A DNA stretch of 15,781 bases from an uncultured Clostridia bacterium (GCA_934162625.1 CAKPJM010000033.1:1-15781), one strand, 5' to 3'. Positions 1-7,818 are shown, counted from the first letter of the stretch. A program made the numbers and translations. Notes: generated by a model from the letters alone, not told the origin.

Positions 1-1075
1 TTCTTCTTTAGGTTTCATTCCTAATTCCATAAATTCTTCTTTTGAAATTCCAAGAGGAACCCAAAAATCTTTAAAATATTTTTCCACTAATGTTGTTGGG
101 AATATATCATTTCCTGCTGGAACTGGTGTATGTGTTGTAAATACTGTTTTTGCTGTTACTATATCTTTTGCAATGTTGAAAGATACCTTTTTTTCTTCCA
201 TTATGTCCTTTATTAGTTCTAGTATTAAGAAAGAAGAATGTCCTTCGTTCATATGATAAATAGTAGGATTAAGTCCTAATTCTTTTAATAATGTAACTCC
301 ACCTATTCCTAAAACAATTTCTTGTTTAATTCTCATTTCTTGGTCTCCACCATATAGTCTTAGTGTTACATCTCTATATTCGTCTTTATTTTCTTCTATA
401 TCTGAATCTAGTAGATATAAACTTACTCTTCCAACTTGAATTTTCCATACTTTTAAATAAAGTCTTCCATCTGGCATTTTAACTGATATTATTAAGTCTT
501 CTCCTGTTACTGTTTTTACAGGAATTATAGGCAAATTTTCTAATTCTATATCGTGGTATTCTGATTCTTGTCCGTCCAGTTCTATTTATTTTTTGGTGAA
601 AGTATCCGTTTTTATATAGTAATCCTACTGCAACAAGTGGTATTCCTAAATCGCTTGCAGATTTCAAGTGATCTCCAGATAGCATTCCAAGTCCACCAGA
701 GTATATAGGTAAAATTTCATCTAATCCATATTCTGCTGAAAAATATGCTATTAAATCATTTTTATTTTCTGGATAATTTTTGTTGAACCATGTATTTTTG
801 CTTTCCATATATGATTCAAAATTATTTGCATTTCTATTATATTCCTTTACAAATTCATAATCTTCTGCAATACTTTCTAGCTTTTCTTGGTCTACCAACT
901 TTAAAAATTTAACAGGGTTTTTACCACATTTCTCCCATAAATCTATATCTATTTTTTTGAATAACTTCAAAAACTCTGTATTCCAAGACCACCACAAGTT
1001 ATTTGCTATTTTAGATAGTTTGTCAATTTTTTTTGGTAATTGTGGATTTACCATTATCTTATTAAATATGTACAT
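1..1075 (-). pseudogene. glgP: Alpha-glucan (glycogen/maltodextrin) phosphorylase, N-terminal part, frameshifted
   Basis: Glucan phosphorylases release glucose-1-phosphate from glycogen or maltodextrin in the cytosol, using pyridoxal phosphate. The N-terminus carries the hallmark LWWSWN (codons about 27-32), as in the shorter, atypical alpha-glucan phosphorylase group, followed by FSAEYGLDEILPIYSGGLG and a GDHLKSASDLGIP segment. After GYFHQKINRTG the frame is lost near 572-577: removing one base between the two GGA triplets restores GQESEYHDIELENLPIIPV and an open frame to base 1. That frame includes LYGGDQEMRIKQEIVLG, MNEGHSSF and FTTHTPVPAGND, all typical of the family. Without correction the product stops at 479-481 after 198 residues. 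The gene continues beyond the window. The start has GGAGG about 10 nt upstream and its own promoter. Family call is firm; whether the frameshift is real or an assembly error is open. Confidence 0.88.
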
Positions 1076-1132
1076 TTATAATGTACCTCCTTCGTATTTT
1101 TCTAAAAATTTCTCTAGTATATAACAATAATA

Positions 1133-1161
1133 ATTATCTATTAAAAAATCTTCTTTGTCAA
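1133..1161 (-). promoter_or_regulatory. Sigma-A type promoter for the glucan phosphorylase gene
   Basis: On the minus strand there is a perfect -35 TTGACA (1156-1161), a 17-nt spacer and a -10 GATAAT (1133-1138). The predicted start near 1126 gives a leader of about 50 nt ending in AAGGAGGT before the ATG. It is the best promoter match in the window and implies that the phosphorylase can be transcribed separately from coaW upstream. No hairpin terminator is visible between coaW and this promoter. Confidence 0.75.
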
Positions 1162-1186
1162 TTGTTAATTAATTATTTTTTCTGAA

Positions 1187-1975
1187 TTAAGCCTGAACAT
1201 TTTTTGCAGCACCTATTGCTGTTAAGAATTGTGAATTTCTTGGAATTTCAAAACTTACATCATGCAGTATTGACACTCTTTTCAATATATCTTCTATTAA
1301 TGGTAGTGTTGTAATTGTTCCTATAAGGACAACTTCTTTTGTTTTTGTATTTTTTAAAGCCATTGCACACATAACAGCAATAGATTCAATTATCATATTT
1401 AGTATTCCTTTAACTACATCAGCTTCATTTGCATCTGATTCTATTTTTCCAAGATTAGAAACCGTTGTATCCATATCTAAATTAGAAAGTTTTGCTTGAG
1501 TTATATCTTTTAATCTTAAATCAACGTTGTTTAAATTTCCTTTTAATAGCAATTCTTTTATATCGTCAAAGTTATTAATATTAGTAAGTCTTTTTATTAA
1601 ATTAATAAAAGTTCCTCCACCTAGCCCAGTTCCTCCTAGATGCATAGCATTCTCTTCATTTTTTAAAATAAAGGCTGTTCCAGTTCCGATACTTGCTATT
1701 AAACAGTTTTTGTCTACGCAATTTGCAATGGCCTCAAATTCACCTACTATTTTTGTTGGTTTATTATAAATATTTCCTGTAATTTTTGCTGCTCTTACTC
1801 CTGTTATCACAAATTCTTCTATTTCTTCTAAATTTATATTATTATCATTAATAAATTTTTCTATTACTTCTTCTTCATTTTTTTCAGAATATATTCCTTT
1901 ATTTATTAAATTGTTATTTTTTATTTGAACTATTTTTGTCATAGTACTCCCCAAGTCAATTCCTATAATACTCAT
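1187..1975 (-). CDS. coaW: Type II pantothenate kinase
   Basis: Phosphorylates pantothenate with ATP, the first committed step of coenzyme A synthesis in the cytosol. The 262-residue product is the normal length for the CoaW family, an actin-like ATPase-fold kinase distinct from CoaA and CoaX. Visible motifs are the N-terminal phosphate loop GIDLGSTMTK (residues about 5-14), GEFEAIAN with the conserved Glu (about 78-85), SIGTGTAFIL (about 95-104), the glycine-rich GGTGLGGGT (about 114-122) and a C-terminal VLIGTITT adenosine-site segment. The start has AGGA about 7 nt upstream, lying just beyond a GC-rich repeat. It follows galK by 65 bases and may share its transcript, though the two reactions are unrelated. 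The fold could be confused with a BadF/BcrA-type ATPase, but length and motif order favour CoaW. Confidence 0.9.
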   Translation of the reverse strand: MSIIGIDLGSTMTKIVQIKNNNLINKGIYSEKNEEEVIEKFINDNNINLEEIEEFVITGVRAAKITGNIYNKPTKIVGEFEAIANCVDKNCLIASIGTGTAFILKNEENAMHLGGTGLGGGTFINLIKRLTNINNFDDIKELLLKGNLNNVDLRLKDITQAKLSNLDMDTTVSNLGKIESDANEADVVKGILNMIIESIAVMCAMALKNTKTKEVVLIGTITTLPLIEDILKRVSILHDVSFEIPRNSQFLTAIGAAKNVQA

Positions 1976-1985
1976 ACTTATTCCT

Positions 1986-2030
1986 GCCCCTACAATGAAT
2001 AACGGGCGAACAAAGTCCGCCCCTCTTACA
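1986..2030. repeat. GC-rich palindromic intergenic repeat between galK and coaW
   Basis: In a very AT-rich sequence this 45-base island holds a stem GGGCGAAC (2004-2011), loop AAA and GTCCGCCC (2015-2022) with one mismatch. It is flanked by two direct copies of GCCCCT...ACA (1986-1994 and 2019-2030, the second with an extra TCT). The layout and wording resemble short GC-rich palindromic units that I recall as dispersed between genes in gut clostridia; that resemblance is from memory. It lies between the galK stop and the coaW ribosome binding site and would form an RNA hairpin. No U-tract follows, so it is not a standard terminator. Confidence 0.6.
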
Positions 2031-2040
2031 TTATTATTTT

Positions 2041-3204
2041 TTATAATATTGTTGGTCCATTTCCTATTTCTACTGCATAGAAGTTTGCTTCATAACCAAT
2101 TTTCTCTTTATATTCTTTTCCTACATTTTTTATAAAATCATCTACTTTATCCGATTTCACTATACTTACTGCACATCCTCCAAAGCCTGCTCCCGTCATC
2201 CTTGCTCCTATTACTCCATCTTGTTTCAAACTCTCTTCTACTAAAGTATCTAATTCTTTTCCTGTAACTTCATAATCATCTCTTAAAGAATTATGAGAAG
2301 CTATCATAAGTTTTCCTAATTCATCAATTTTGTTTGATTCTAATGCTTTTACAGCCTTTATTGTTCTTTGATTTTCATATACAGCATGTTTTGCTCTCTT
2401 TTGTCTTATTTCGCTTTTTATTAAATCTTTATTCTCTTCAAACTCTTCTTCAGTAAGTTCTCCTAAAGATTTTATATTTAATTTTTGTTGCAATTCCTTT
2501 AAAGCTTCTTCACATTCTGCTCTTCTCTCATTATACTTAGAGTCACCTAGTCCTCTTTTTTTATTAGTATTCATTATTACTATTTTGGCACCTTCTAGCT
2601 TTACTGGTGCATATTCATATTCTAGATTAGCTGTATCTAAAAATACTGCACAATCTTTTTTTCCGTTTGCTATTACAAATTGATCCATTATTCCACAGTT
2701 TACACCTACATATTTGTTCTCTGCTTTTTGCCCTAATAAAGCTAATTTTATCATATCTAAATCTAATTTAAATAAATCTTTAAGAACAAATCCTGTCAAC
2801 ACTTCTATTGAAGCAGATGAAGAAAGTCCAGAACTATTTGGAATTGTCCCATAATACACTATGTCAAAGCCTTTATCTATATTAAATCCTTCATCTTTCA
2901 TAGCCCAAATCATTGATTTAGGATAATTAATCCAGTCTTCTTTAGGATTATATTTTAAGTCATCTATTGTAGATTCTAACACTCCTAGTTTTTCAAAGTT
3001 CATTGAATATAGTCTTAATTTATTATCATTTCTTTTTCTTGCAACTGCATATGTTCCCATTGTTAATGCACAAGGGAATACGTGTCCTCCATTATAATCT
3101 GTGTGTTCTCCAATCAAATTCACTCTTCCTGGTGCAAAATATTCATTAATTTCTCCTTCGTTTCCAAACAACTCTTCAAATTTTGTTTTAACTTTCTCTT
3201 TCAT
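2041..3204 (-). CDS. galK: Galactokinase
   Basis: Phosphorylates alpha-D-galactose at C1 with ATP, the entry step of the Leloir pathway. It is a GHMP-family kinase with all three signatures: the N-terminal galactose motif VNLIGEHTDYNGGH, the ATP-binding SSGLSSSAS (middle of the protein) and the C-terminal MTGAGFGGCAVSI. The conserved Asp region CGIMDQF is also present. About 387 residues is standard length. I place the start at the ATG ending at 3204, because GGAGG (3210-3214) sits 5 nt upstream. An in-frame ATG at 3216 overlaps that site, would add four residues, and has no ribosome binding site. No galT or galE is in the window. The gene leads a short unit with coaW. Confidence 0.95.
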   Translation of the reverse strand: MKEKVKTKFEELFGNEGEINEYFAPGRVNLIGEHTDYNGGHVFPCALTMGTYAVARKRNDNKLRLYSMNFEKLGVLESTIDDLKYNPKEDWINYPKSMIWAMKDEGFNIDKGFDIVYYGTIPNSSGLSSSASIEVLTGFVLKDLFKLDLDMIKLALLGQKAENKYVGVNCGIMDQFVIANGKKDCAVFLDTANLEYEYAPVKLEGAKIVIMNTNKKRGLGDSKYNERRAECEEALKELQQKLNIKSLGELTEEEFEENKDLIKSEIRQKRAKHAVYENQRTIKAVKALESNKIDELGKLMIASHNSLRDDYEVTGKELDTLVEESLKQDGVIGARMTGAGFGGCAVSIVKSDKVDDFIKNVGKEYKEKIGYEANFYAVEIGNGPTIL

Positions 3205-3216
3205 TTTTTCCTCCAT
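3202..3216 (-). promoter_or_regulatory. Ribosome binding site that decides the galK start
   Basis: The minus strand reads ATGGAGGAAAAAATG. The GGAGG inside the first ATG's second codon is correctly spaced for the second ATG, and nothing resembling a Shine-Dalgarno site precedes the first. The downstream ATG is therefore the likely start. Confidence 0.7.
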
Positions 3217-3218
3217 AT

Positions 3219-3235
3219 ATTATAAATTTTATAAT
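3219..3235. repeat. Perfect inverted repeat in the galK leader
   Basis: ATTATAAA and TTTATAAT form an 8-bp perfect inverted repeat around a single T, immediately upstream of the galK ribosome binding site. It could be an operator half-site pair or a weak leader hairpin. It is pure AT in an AT-rich region, so chance is a serious alternative. Confidence 0.3.
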
Positions 3236-3277
3236 TACAGTCCATTTGTTAAAATTTGAATATAGCATTACAATGGC

Positions 3278-3307
3278 ATTTTACCACAAATTGTATTTTA
3301 GAATCAA
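3278..3307 (-). promoter_or_regulatory. Probable promoter for galK
   Basis: On the minus strand: -35 TTGATT (3302-3307), 18-nt spacer, -10 TAAAAT (3278-3283) with an extended TGG immediately upstream of the -10. The resulting leader is about 65-70 nt. A second candidate -10, TATATT preceded by TGC, lies about 25 nt closer to the gene. No terminator separates it from the preceding rdgB stop. Confidence 0.45.
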
Positions 3308-3315
3308 CTAGTTAT

Positions 3316-3924
3316 TTAAATTTGTTTTAGTTCTTTTAATAATTCTATTAAGGCTTTTTCTCTATGTGTATGTGCTAGTTCATTTGCACTTAATTCATTC
3401 ATAACCTTTCCGTTAAATTCATCTGGCATAAACACAGGTCCATATGTGAGTTTTCCCATAGGTCCTGGTTTAAGTGCTATTTTCCCTTTTGTTTCTCCCC
3501 TTGCTACTATTTTTGTTCCATCTTTAAGTATTGATGTTAATACACAAACAAATTTAGCTGTTCTTTTATCCATTGGTATTCCTTTTAATTCTGTTAAAAG
3601 TTTATTTATCGATACTTCTTGTGGAGCATGGTCTCCTGCATATCTTGCACTATACACTCCTGGCTTTCCATCTAATGCATCTACACATAACCCAGCATCA
3701 TCCGTTATTATTGTTTCATTTATATTGTTTTTATTTCAAAATTCTTTTATTGCTTTTGCTTTAATTAAAGAATTTTCCTCGAAAGTTGTTCCATTTTCCT
3801 CAATTTCTTCATTAAAATTTATATCTTTTAGAGAAATCACTTCTACATTTATATTATTATTATCAAAAAAAGTTTTTACTTCTTCTAGTTTTGCTTTATT
3901 GCTACTTCCATATATTATTTTCAT
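3316..3924 (-). pseudogene. rdgB: RdgB/HAM1-family XTP/dITP diphosphatase with an in-frame TGA
   Basis: This family hydrolyses non-canonical purine NTPs (XTP, ITP, dITP) to monophosphate plus pyrophosphate, cleaning the nucleotide pool. The reading begins MKIIYGSSNKAKLEEVK, the family nucleotide-binding start, then EENGTTFEENSLIKAKAI with the metal-binding Glu residues. Codon 63 is TGA (3736-3738). The same frame continues with TITDDAGL-like and GKPGVYSARYAG motifs and closes at 3316 after 203 codons, the normal length. TGA probably replaces a Cys or other codon; one base change would restore it. The C-terminal half departs from the family: the usual GFGYDP is TYGP, and SHR is THR. It starts 14 nt after pdxK, whose TAG lies in the AGGAG ribosome binding site. 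Treated as interrupted; sequencing error is possible. Confidence 0.82.
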
Positions 3925-3938
3925 TTTATACTCCTATA

Positions 3939-4769
3939 CTATTTTATTCTATCTATTAAATATGGTATTTTGGTTTCAAAATTTACTCCATATGCATCTT
4001 CTTTATTTGTTTTATATGTATCATTAATTGTTTCCCAAACATAATCTACTGCAATTTTTAATCCTTCTTCTATTGTATTATTGTTAGTTATTGCTCCCAC
4101 TAGTGTACTAGCAAAAATATCCCCTGTTCCATGATATTTGGCAGGTACTTTTTCTTTAAAATATGTAAAAAACTTGTTAGTTTCTTGGTTATATGACATT
4201 ACTCCTAATTCATTATTTTTAAAGCTTACACCTGTTAAAACAACATATTTAGGTCCTAAATTACTTAATTCTATTAACATGCTTTTTATTTCTTCTTCAC
4301 TATAGTTTTCTTTATATTCTGTTTCTAGCATATAACTTGCTTCTGTAAGATTTGGAACTATTATATCTGCCGTTTTACAAAGTTCTTTCATTTCTTTAAC
4401 AAAATTTGTATCAAATCCTGCATATAGTTTGCCATTGTCTGCCATAACAGGATCTATAAATATAAAATTCCCTGATGTTTTAAACTGTTTAAAAAATTCT
4501 TTTAGCATATCTATTTGTTCTATTGATCCTAAGTATCCCGTATAAATCCCATCAAAATTAAATTTTTCTTGTTTCCAATGACTTGCAATTTTAGGCAAAT
4601 CGTTAGTTAAATCTCTGTATGTAAAATTTTTAAATGCTGTATGTGTTGAAAGTACCGCTGTTGGAATAACTGCTGTTTCTATTCCCATTGCGGATATTAT
4701 TGGAAGTGCCACAGTAAGTGAGCATTTTCCTACGCATGAGATATCTTGTATTGTTACAATTCTTTTCAT
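3939..4769 (-). CDS. pdxK: Pyridoxal/pyridoxamine kinase (ribokinase fold)
   Basis: Phosphorylates vitamin B6 vitamers with ATP for pyridoxal phosphate salvage in the cytosol. The 276-residue protein begins KRIVTIQDISCVGKCSL, typical of clostridial pyridoxamine kinases in which small residues line the vitamer site. It contains DPVMADNGKLY (about 105-115), VPNLTEASYML (about 138-148) and the ribokinase-family anion hole and catalytic base KYHGTGDIFAS (about 211-221, Asp at about 217). The start lies one base after the alkD stop, with AGGAGA inside the end of alkD, so the two are translationally coupled. Substrate preference between pyridoxal, pyridoxamine and pyridoxine cannot be told; a hydroxymethylpyrimidine kinase (ThiD) is less likely because of the N-terminal motif. 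Confidence 0.88.
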   Translation of the reverse strand: MKRIVTIQDISCVGKCSLTVALPIISAMGIETAVIPTAVLSTHTAFKNFTYRDLTNDLPKIASHWKQEKFNFDGIYTGYLGSIEQIDMLKEFFKQFKTSGNFIFIDPVMADNGKLYAGFDTNFVKEMKELCKTADIIVPNLTEASYMLETEYKENYSEEEIKSMLIELSNLGPKYVVLTGVSFKNNELGVMSYNQETNKFFTYFKEKVPAKYHGTGDIFASTLVGAITNNNTIEEGLKIAVDYVWETINDTYKTNKEDAYGVNFETKIPYLIDRIK

Positions 4770-4770
4770 T

Positions 4771-5457
4771 TTATCTTCTCCTCTTTAAAGTTCTTAAATA
4801 TTCCTTTTGTTCGTTTGTTATTCTATAAGATTCTATTGCTTTTTGAATCCCTTTATTATATGTAAAGTCATCTATTTTAGTTGTTTTTAAGAAATCTAAT
4901 GTTTTATTATAGTATTTTATTAAACATATTGAAATCGCCCAAGCATTTGCCATTTGCACATAATACTTATCTAGTTTTACATTATCTAGTATTTGTAGAA
5001 TTTGGTCTATATATTGGTCATTTATATAATAATCTAAAAGCATTACAATAGCAAAACGTACTTCATATTCTTGTTTTGACTTTAAATACTGCTTTATAAC
5101 TTCGAACATTTCTGTTTGATGTTTTTTTGTTATTTTTAGTCCTGCACAAAAAGTATCGCAAACAGCCCAGCTGTTTATTTTAGGGACAAATTCTTCCACT
5201 TGTTTTATTACTTTTTCTATTGGCTTTTTTGTTTGAAATCCTATCAGCATACCCTGAATTAATAATTCTTCATAATACTTGTCTTCAATTTCTAAATCTT
5301 CTAGATCATTGTTTTTATACAATTCTTTTGCATATTCACGTAGTTTCGGAATTCTAACGCCAATAATATTATCCATGTCTGGACATAAACTTCCATGAAA
5401 TTCTTTGTATTTCAGATCTTGCATTTCAAATAAATCTTGTCTAATTTTATTTCCCAT
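4771..5457 (-). CDS. alkD: AlkD-type DNA alkylation repair glycosylase
   Basis: AlkD-family proteins are HEAT-like helical-repeat DNA glycosylases that remove N3- and N7-alkylated purines. The 228-residue product has family length and helical character throughout. It shows CPDMDNIIGVRIPKLREYAK near the N-terminus and INSWAVCDTFC in the middle, which carries the Trp/Asp pair corresponding to the active-site Trp and Asp of Bacillus AlkD. It also shows QMANAWAISICLIKYY, which carries the later active-site Trp. GAGGAGA stands 7-8 nt before the ATG. It lies 44 bases after the transporter gene and is coupled to the kinase gene downstream; no functional link with either is evident. Some family members bind DNA structures rather than alkyl lesions, so the enzymatic role is inferred. 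Confidence 0.87.
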   Translation of the reverse strand: MGNKIRQDLFEMQDLKYKEFHGSLCPDMDNIIGVRIPKLREYAKELYKNNDLEDLEIEDKYYEELLIQGMLIGFQTKKPIEKVIKQVEEFVPKINSWAVCDTFCAGLKITKKHQTEMFEVIKQYLKSKQEYEVRFAIVMLLDYYINDQYIDQILQILDNVKLDKYYVQMANAWAISICLIKYYNKTLDFLKTTKIDDFTYNKGIQKAIESYRITNEQKEYLRTLKRRR

Positions 5458-5501
5458 AAATTCTCCTCGTATAAGTTTATTCTTTTCAAATACACTTTCT
5501 A

Positions 5502-6725
5502 CTAATTTTTATTTTTAAGTAACTCACATATCTTTCTAATTATTAAAATATTTAAAATTGAAATTATAAGTAAGAATATCATTACATATATAAGATCAAG
5601 TTTCAATAGAAGTAATGTTATCAATCCACTAGTTGAGAATTTACCTATCCTTCTTGCTAATATTAACTGTGCTATTGCCTGTTCATGATACTCCTCTCTG
5701 CAAACATTTAATAATAATGTCTTCATATAATTTGCGAACATATCACGCACTCCAAGAAATATAAAAAATCCAAATGACATCAGCGCTATTCCAATCATTT
5801 CAAGTTTTGCTAACTTTCCAGTTATAATAAAGGTAAAGGCAATAATTAATGCATATCCGATTTTGTATAATATTCTTTTATTTTCTACTTTACAATATTT
5901 GGTAGACAAATAATCACTTACAACTCTTACTATTCTTGAAATTGCAATTATAAATGATAAAAGTATTGAGACTTTATTAACTTCAAAAATGGATGATAAT
6001 TCGTATTGTATAAGCAATCTACTGTTTGTTTGTCCTAAGTCGATTGTTGCGTAAAGAGTTGCATAAAGAAAAAGAATCCAAAATATTAATTTAGATATTG
6101 GCAACTTATCTGTAACATTTCTAACCGTTGATTTATTATTTTCGTTATTTTTATATTCATATAAAAATCCAGATAAAAATATATTTAAAGTACAAAATAA
6201 TATACATAATATCATTGGCAAATAATTATTAATGTTAAATAAGAAACCTGCCGTAAATGCTATTATCATAGTTAGAACAGAATATATGAAACTAGATTTG
6301 TTTTGTATTTTTATATAATCTTTTTCTTTATTTTCATATTTTAAATTTTTTCTTAATATTACATTGTCCATATTTTTAAAAACAAATGCAATATCATACA
6401 TAACTTGTCCAATTAAAATAAAAAAATAACTTTTTGAGAATGTAAACAATAAAGAGGAACATAGCAATAATATCGTTCCTATTTTTATAGATTTAATGTT
6501 TCCTATCTTTTTTATTATCTTAAAGAGTAGCGGATATGTTAAAATTATTGTAAAATTTCCAATAGCAGTCAATGAACTAATTTGTGCAGCGCTAAGGCCT
6601 TTAACTACAGTTAAAAAAATAGTGTTAATAGCAACCCAGAATAATAAATCACTAGAAATTCCTGAAAATATAGGATATATTTTATTACTTAATTCTATTT
6701 TTTTATTATATTCTACTTCATTCAT
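5502..6725 (-). CDS. Major facilitator superfamily transporter, substrate unknown
   Basis: A 407-residue integral membrane protein with about twelve hydrophobic segments separated by short basic loops, consistent with an MFS permease. The loop between helices 2 and 3 reads FKIIKKIGNIKSIKIG, a degenerate form of the MFS loop motif. A central charged loop (about 190-207, rich in Asn, Lys and Glu) separates the two halves. IAISRIVRVVSDYLSTKYC in the second half and CREEYHEQAIAQLILARRIGK near the C-terminus are conserved-looking but do not identify a substrate. Ribosome binding is weak: AGAGGA is about 13 nt upstream of the ATG. It is the first gene of the alkD-pdxK-rdgB group. It is only distantly similar to the other two transporters in the window. 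Drug or metabolite export is plausible. Confidence 0.8.
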   Translation of the reverse strand: MNEVEYNKKIELSNKIYPIFSGISSDLLFWVAINTIFLTVVKGLSAAQISSLTAIGNFTIILTYPLLFKIIKKIGNIKSIKIGTILLLCSSLLFTFSKSYFFILIGQVMYDIAFVFKNMDNVILRKNLKYENKEKDYIKIQNKSSFIYSVLTMIIAFTAGFLFNINNYLPMILCILFCTLNIFLSGFLYEYKNNENNKSTVRNVTDKLPISKLIFWILFLYATLYATIDLGQTNSRLLIQYELSSIFEVNKVSILLSFIIAISRIVRVVSDYLSTKYCKVENKRILYKIGYALIIAFTFIITGKLAKLEMIGIALMSFGFFIFLGVRDMFANYMKTLLLNVCREEYHEQAIAQLILARRIGKFSTSGLITLLLLKLDLIYVMIFLLIISILNILIIRKICELLKNKN

Positions 6726-6802
6726 TATTATGTTCTATTCCTCTCTTTACTAAAATGAGTCTTTTTTTTCATTTTAAACATATATTTTCTACTTTTACAA
6801 AC

Positions 6803-6831
6803 ATTCTAACATAGTAATATAAAAAATTAAA
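6803..6831 (-). promoter_or_regulatory. Possible promoter for the MFS-alkD-pdxK-rdgB group
   Basis: On the minus strand an extended -10 TGT-TAGAAT (TAGAAT at 6803-6808) lies 17 nt from a weak -35 TTTAAT (6826-6831). An alternative nearer the gene is TTGTAA, 18 nt, TAAAAT. Position after a terminator and before the first gene of the group supports a promoter somewhere here; the exact elements are uncertain. Confidence 0.35.
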
Positions 6832-6856
6832 GTACCTTTTCATCATCATTCATATT

Positions 6857-6892
6857 AAAAAAATTAAAACTATACAAAAATTGTATAGTTTT
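6857..6892 (-). terminator. Rho-independent terminator after the HD-domain gene
   Basis: A perfect 12-bp stem AAAACTATACAA (6866-6877) and TTGTATAGTTTT (6881-6892) encloses a 3-nt loop. On the minus strand it is followed by AATTTTTTT (down to 6857). It begins 15 bases past the HD gene's stop codon. The stem is AT-rich, as is usual in genomes of this composition, and cleanly separates the HD gene from the next transcription unit. Confidence 0.82.
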
Positions 6893-6906
6893 ATACTTTT
6901 AACATT

Positions 6907-7785
6907 TTATAGTTCTTGTTCTTCATTATCTTTTTCTTCTTTTGCTTTATTATCATCAAATTCATAGTCTTTATCATTATAAAATCCAGCTAATATTTTT
7001 TTGCAATCTTCTTTATAATTTTCTCCAACTAATGAATCAAAAATTGCATTGTATCCTTCCAGCGTATTTTTATATCCATGCGAACTTATATTCATTGCTG
7101 CTTTTGCAATATTTCTGTCTTGTCCTCTTAAAGCTTCTATTGCTAATACTGCTGCAAACAAGGTGTAGTCTGCATACGTTTTGCAGTATTTCATTTTATC
7201 AAATTTTTGGCCTTTTTTAAAAAACTCAAATACTTCTGGAGAAACTTCTTTCATATCCATATCAGGATTATTTGCTTTATATCCCTTAACGTCATCTCTA
7301 GCTTCTCTTTCTAAATATCCAATAGCTCCTATACATCCATTTTCTATTCCATCAACTCTGCCTACTATATTTATGATTTCTTTTGCATCTTCTGGAATCT
7401 GTTCCATAAAAGGTAAAAATCTCTCTCTTCCATGATATTTTATAACTGCCCTTATCAAATCTAGTTCTCTTGTTGGAGAAAGTTTTCCTTGATAGATTGC
7501 TCTAGTAATGAAATCTTCTCCTAAATAATGATGTAACACTTTACCATCATTAAATCCTCCTAATATCTCTAATTGTGGGAATCTTCCTACATCATGTGCT
7601 TTTGCTGCAACTCTTGCCAAGTCATCATTAGGGCGAATTTCATCTACTAATAAAACTACTCTCTTTATATGGTTTAATTTTTCTCGAGCTGCTGGATCTT
7701 CCTTATACTTTTCTTCCATTTCTTTTAAATAATTATCTATAAAATTCTCAATTTCACCTAGTTCTTTCTTATTAATTTGGTACAT
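6907..7785 (-). CDS. HD-domain phosphohydrolase
   Basis: HD domains are metal-dependent phosphohydrolases, often acting on nucleotides or cyclic nucleotides. The 292-residue protein shows H39 in the NHIKRVV helix, the defining H64-D65 pair in AKAHDVGRFPQ, the HH pair at about 85-86 (VLHHYLG) and a later VIKYHGRE. GRVDGIENG, about residue 142-150, supplies the final Asp. This complete set suggests an active enzyme. The C-terminal tail from about 275 is very acidic and low in complexity (DDNKAKEEKDNEEQEL). GAGGGG precedes the ATG, and it has its own promoter and terminator, so it is a single-gene unit. Substrate cannot be assigned; a dGTPase or (p)ppGpp hydrolase identity is not supported by specific motifs. 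Confidence 0.82.
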   Translation of the reverse strand: MYQINKKELGEIENFIDNYLKEMEEKYKEDPAAREKLNHIKRVVLLVDEIRPNDDLARVAAKAHDVGRFPQLEILGGFNDGKVLHHYLGEDFITRAIYQGKLSPTRELDLIRAVIKYHGRERFLPFMEQIPEDAKEIINIVGRVDGIENGCIGAIGYLEREARDDVKGYKANNPDMDMKEVSPEVFEFFKKGQKFDKMKYCKTYADYTLFAAVLAIEALRGQDRNIAKAAMNISSHGYKNTLEGYNAIFDSLVGENYKEDCKKILAGFYNDKDYEFDDNKAKEEKDNEEQEL

Positions 7786-7818
7786 ATAAATTTTCCCCTC
7801 TCTTTTCTATTAATATAT

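Noticed and set aside
3736..3738. UGA recoding (for example as Gly or Trp) as an explanation for the in-frame TGA in rdgB
   Set aside because: Conserved tryptophans such as LWWSWN in glgP are TGG, no other conserved gene here contains an internal TGA, and the HTH gene appears to end at TGA. The scarcity of TGA stops fits low GC alone.
3446..4027. Long plus-strand open frame (193 codons) across rdgB and pdxK
   Set aside because: It lies opposite well-recognised genes, has no family resemblance or ribosome binding site, and reads as the low-complexity hydrophobic complement of AT-rich coding sequence.
6752..6775. AAAATGA...TCATTTT inverted repeat with a T-rich loop upstream of the MFS gene as a terminator or riboswitch
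   Set aside because: The 7-bp stem is all weak pairs but one or two, the loop is long, there is no U-tract in the right place, and it lies inside the leader of a gene rather than after one.
6942..7435. Plus-strand open frames opposite the HD-domain gene
   Set aside because: They are Leu/Phe/Ser-rich complements of a gene with a complete set of HD motifs, a promoter and a terminator on the minus strand.
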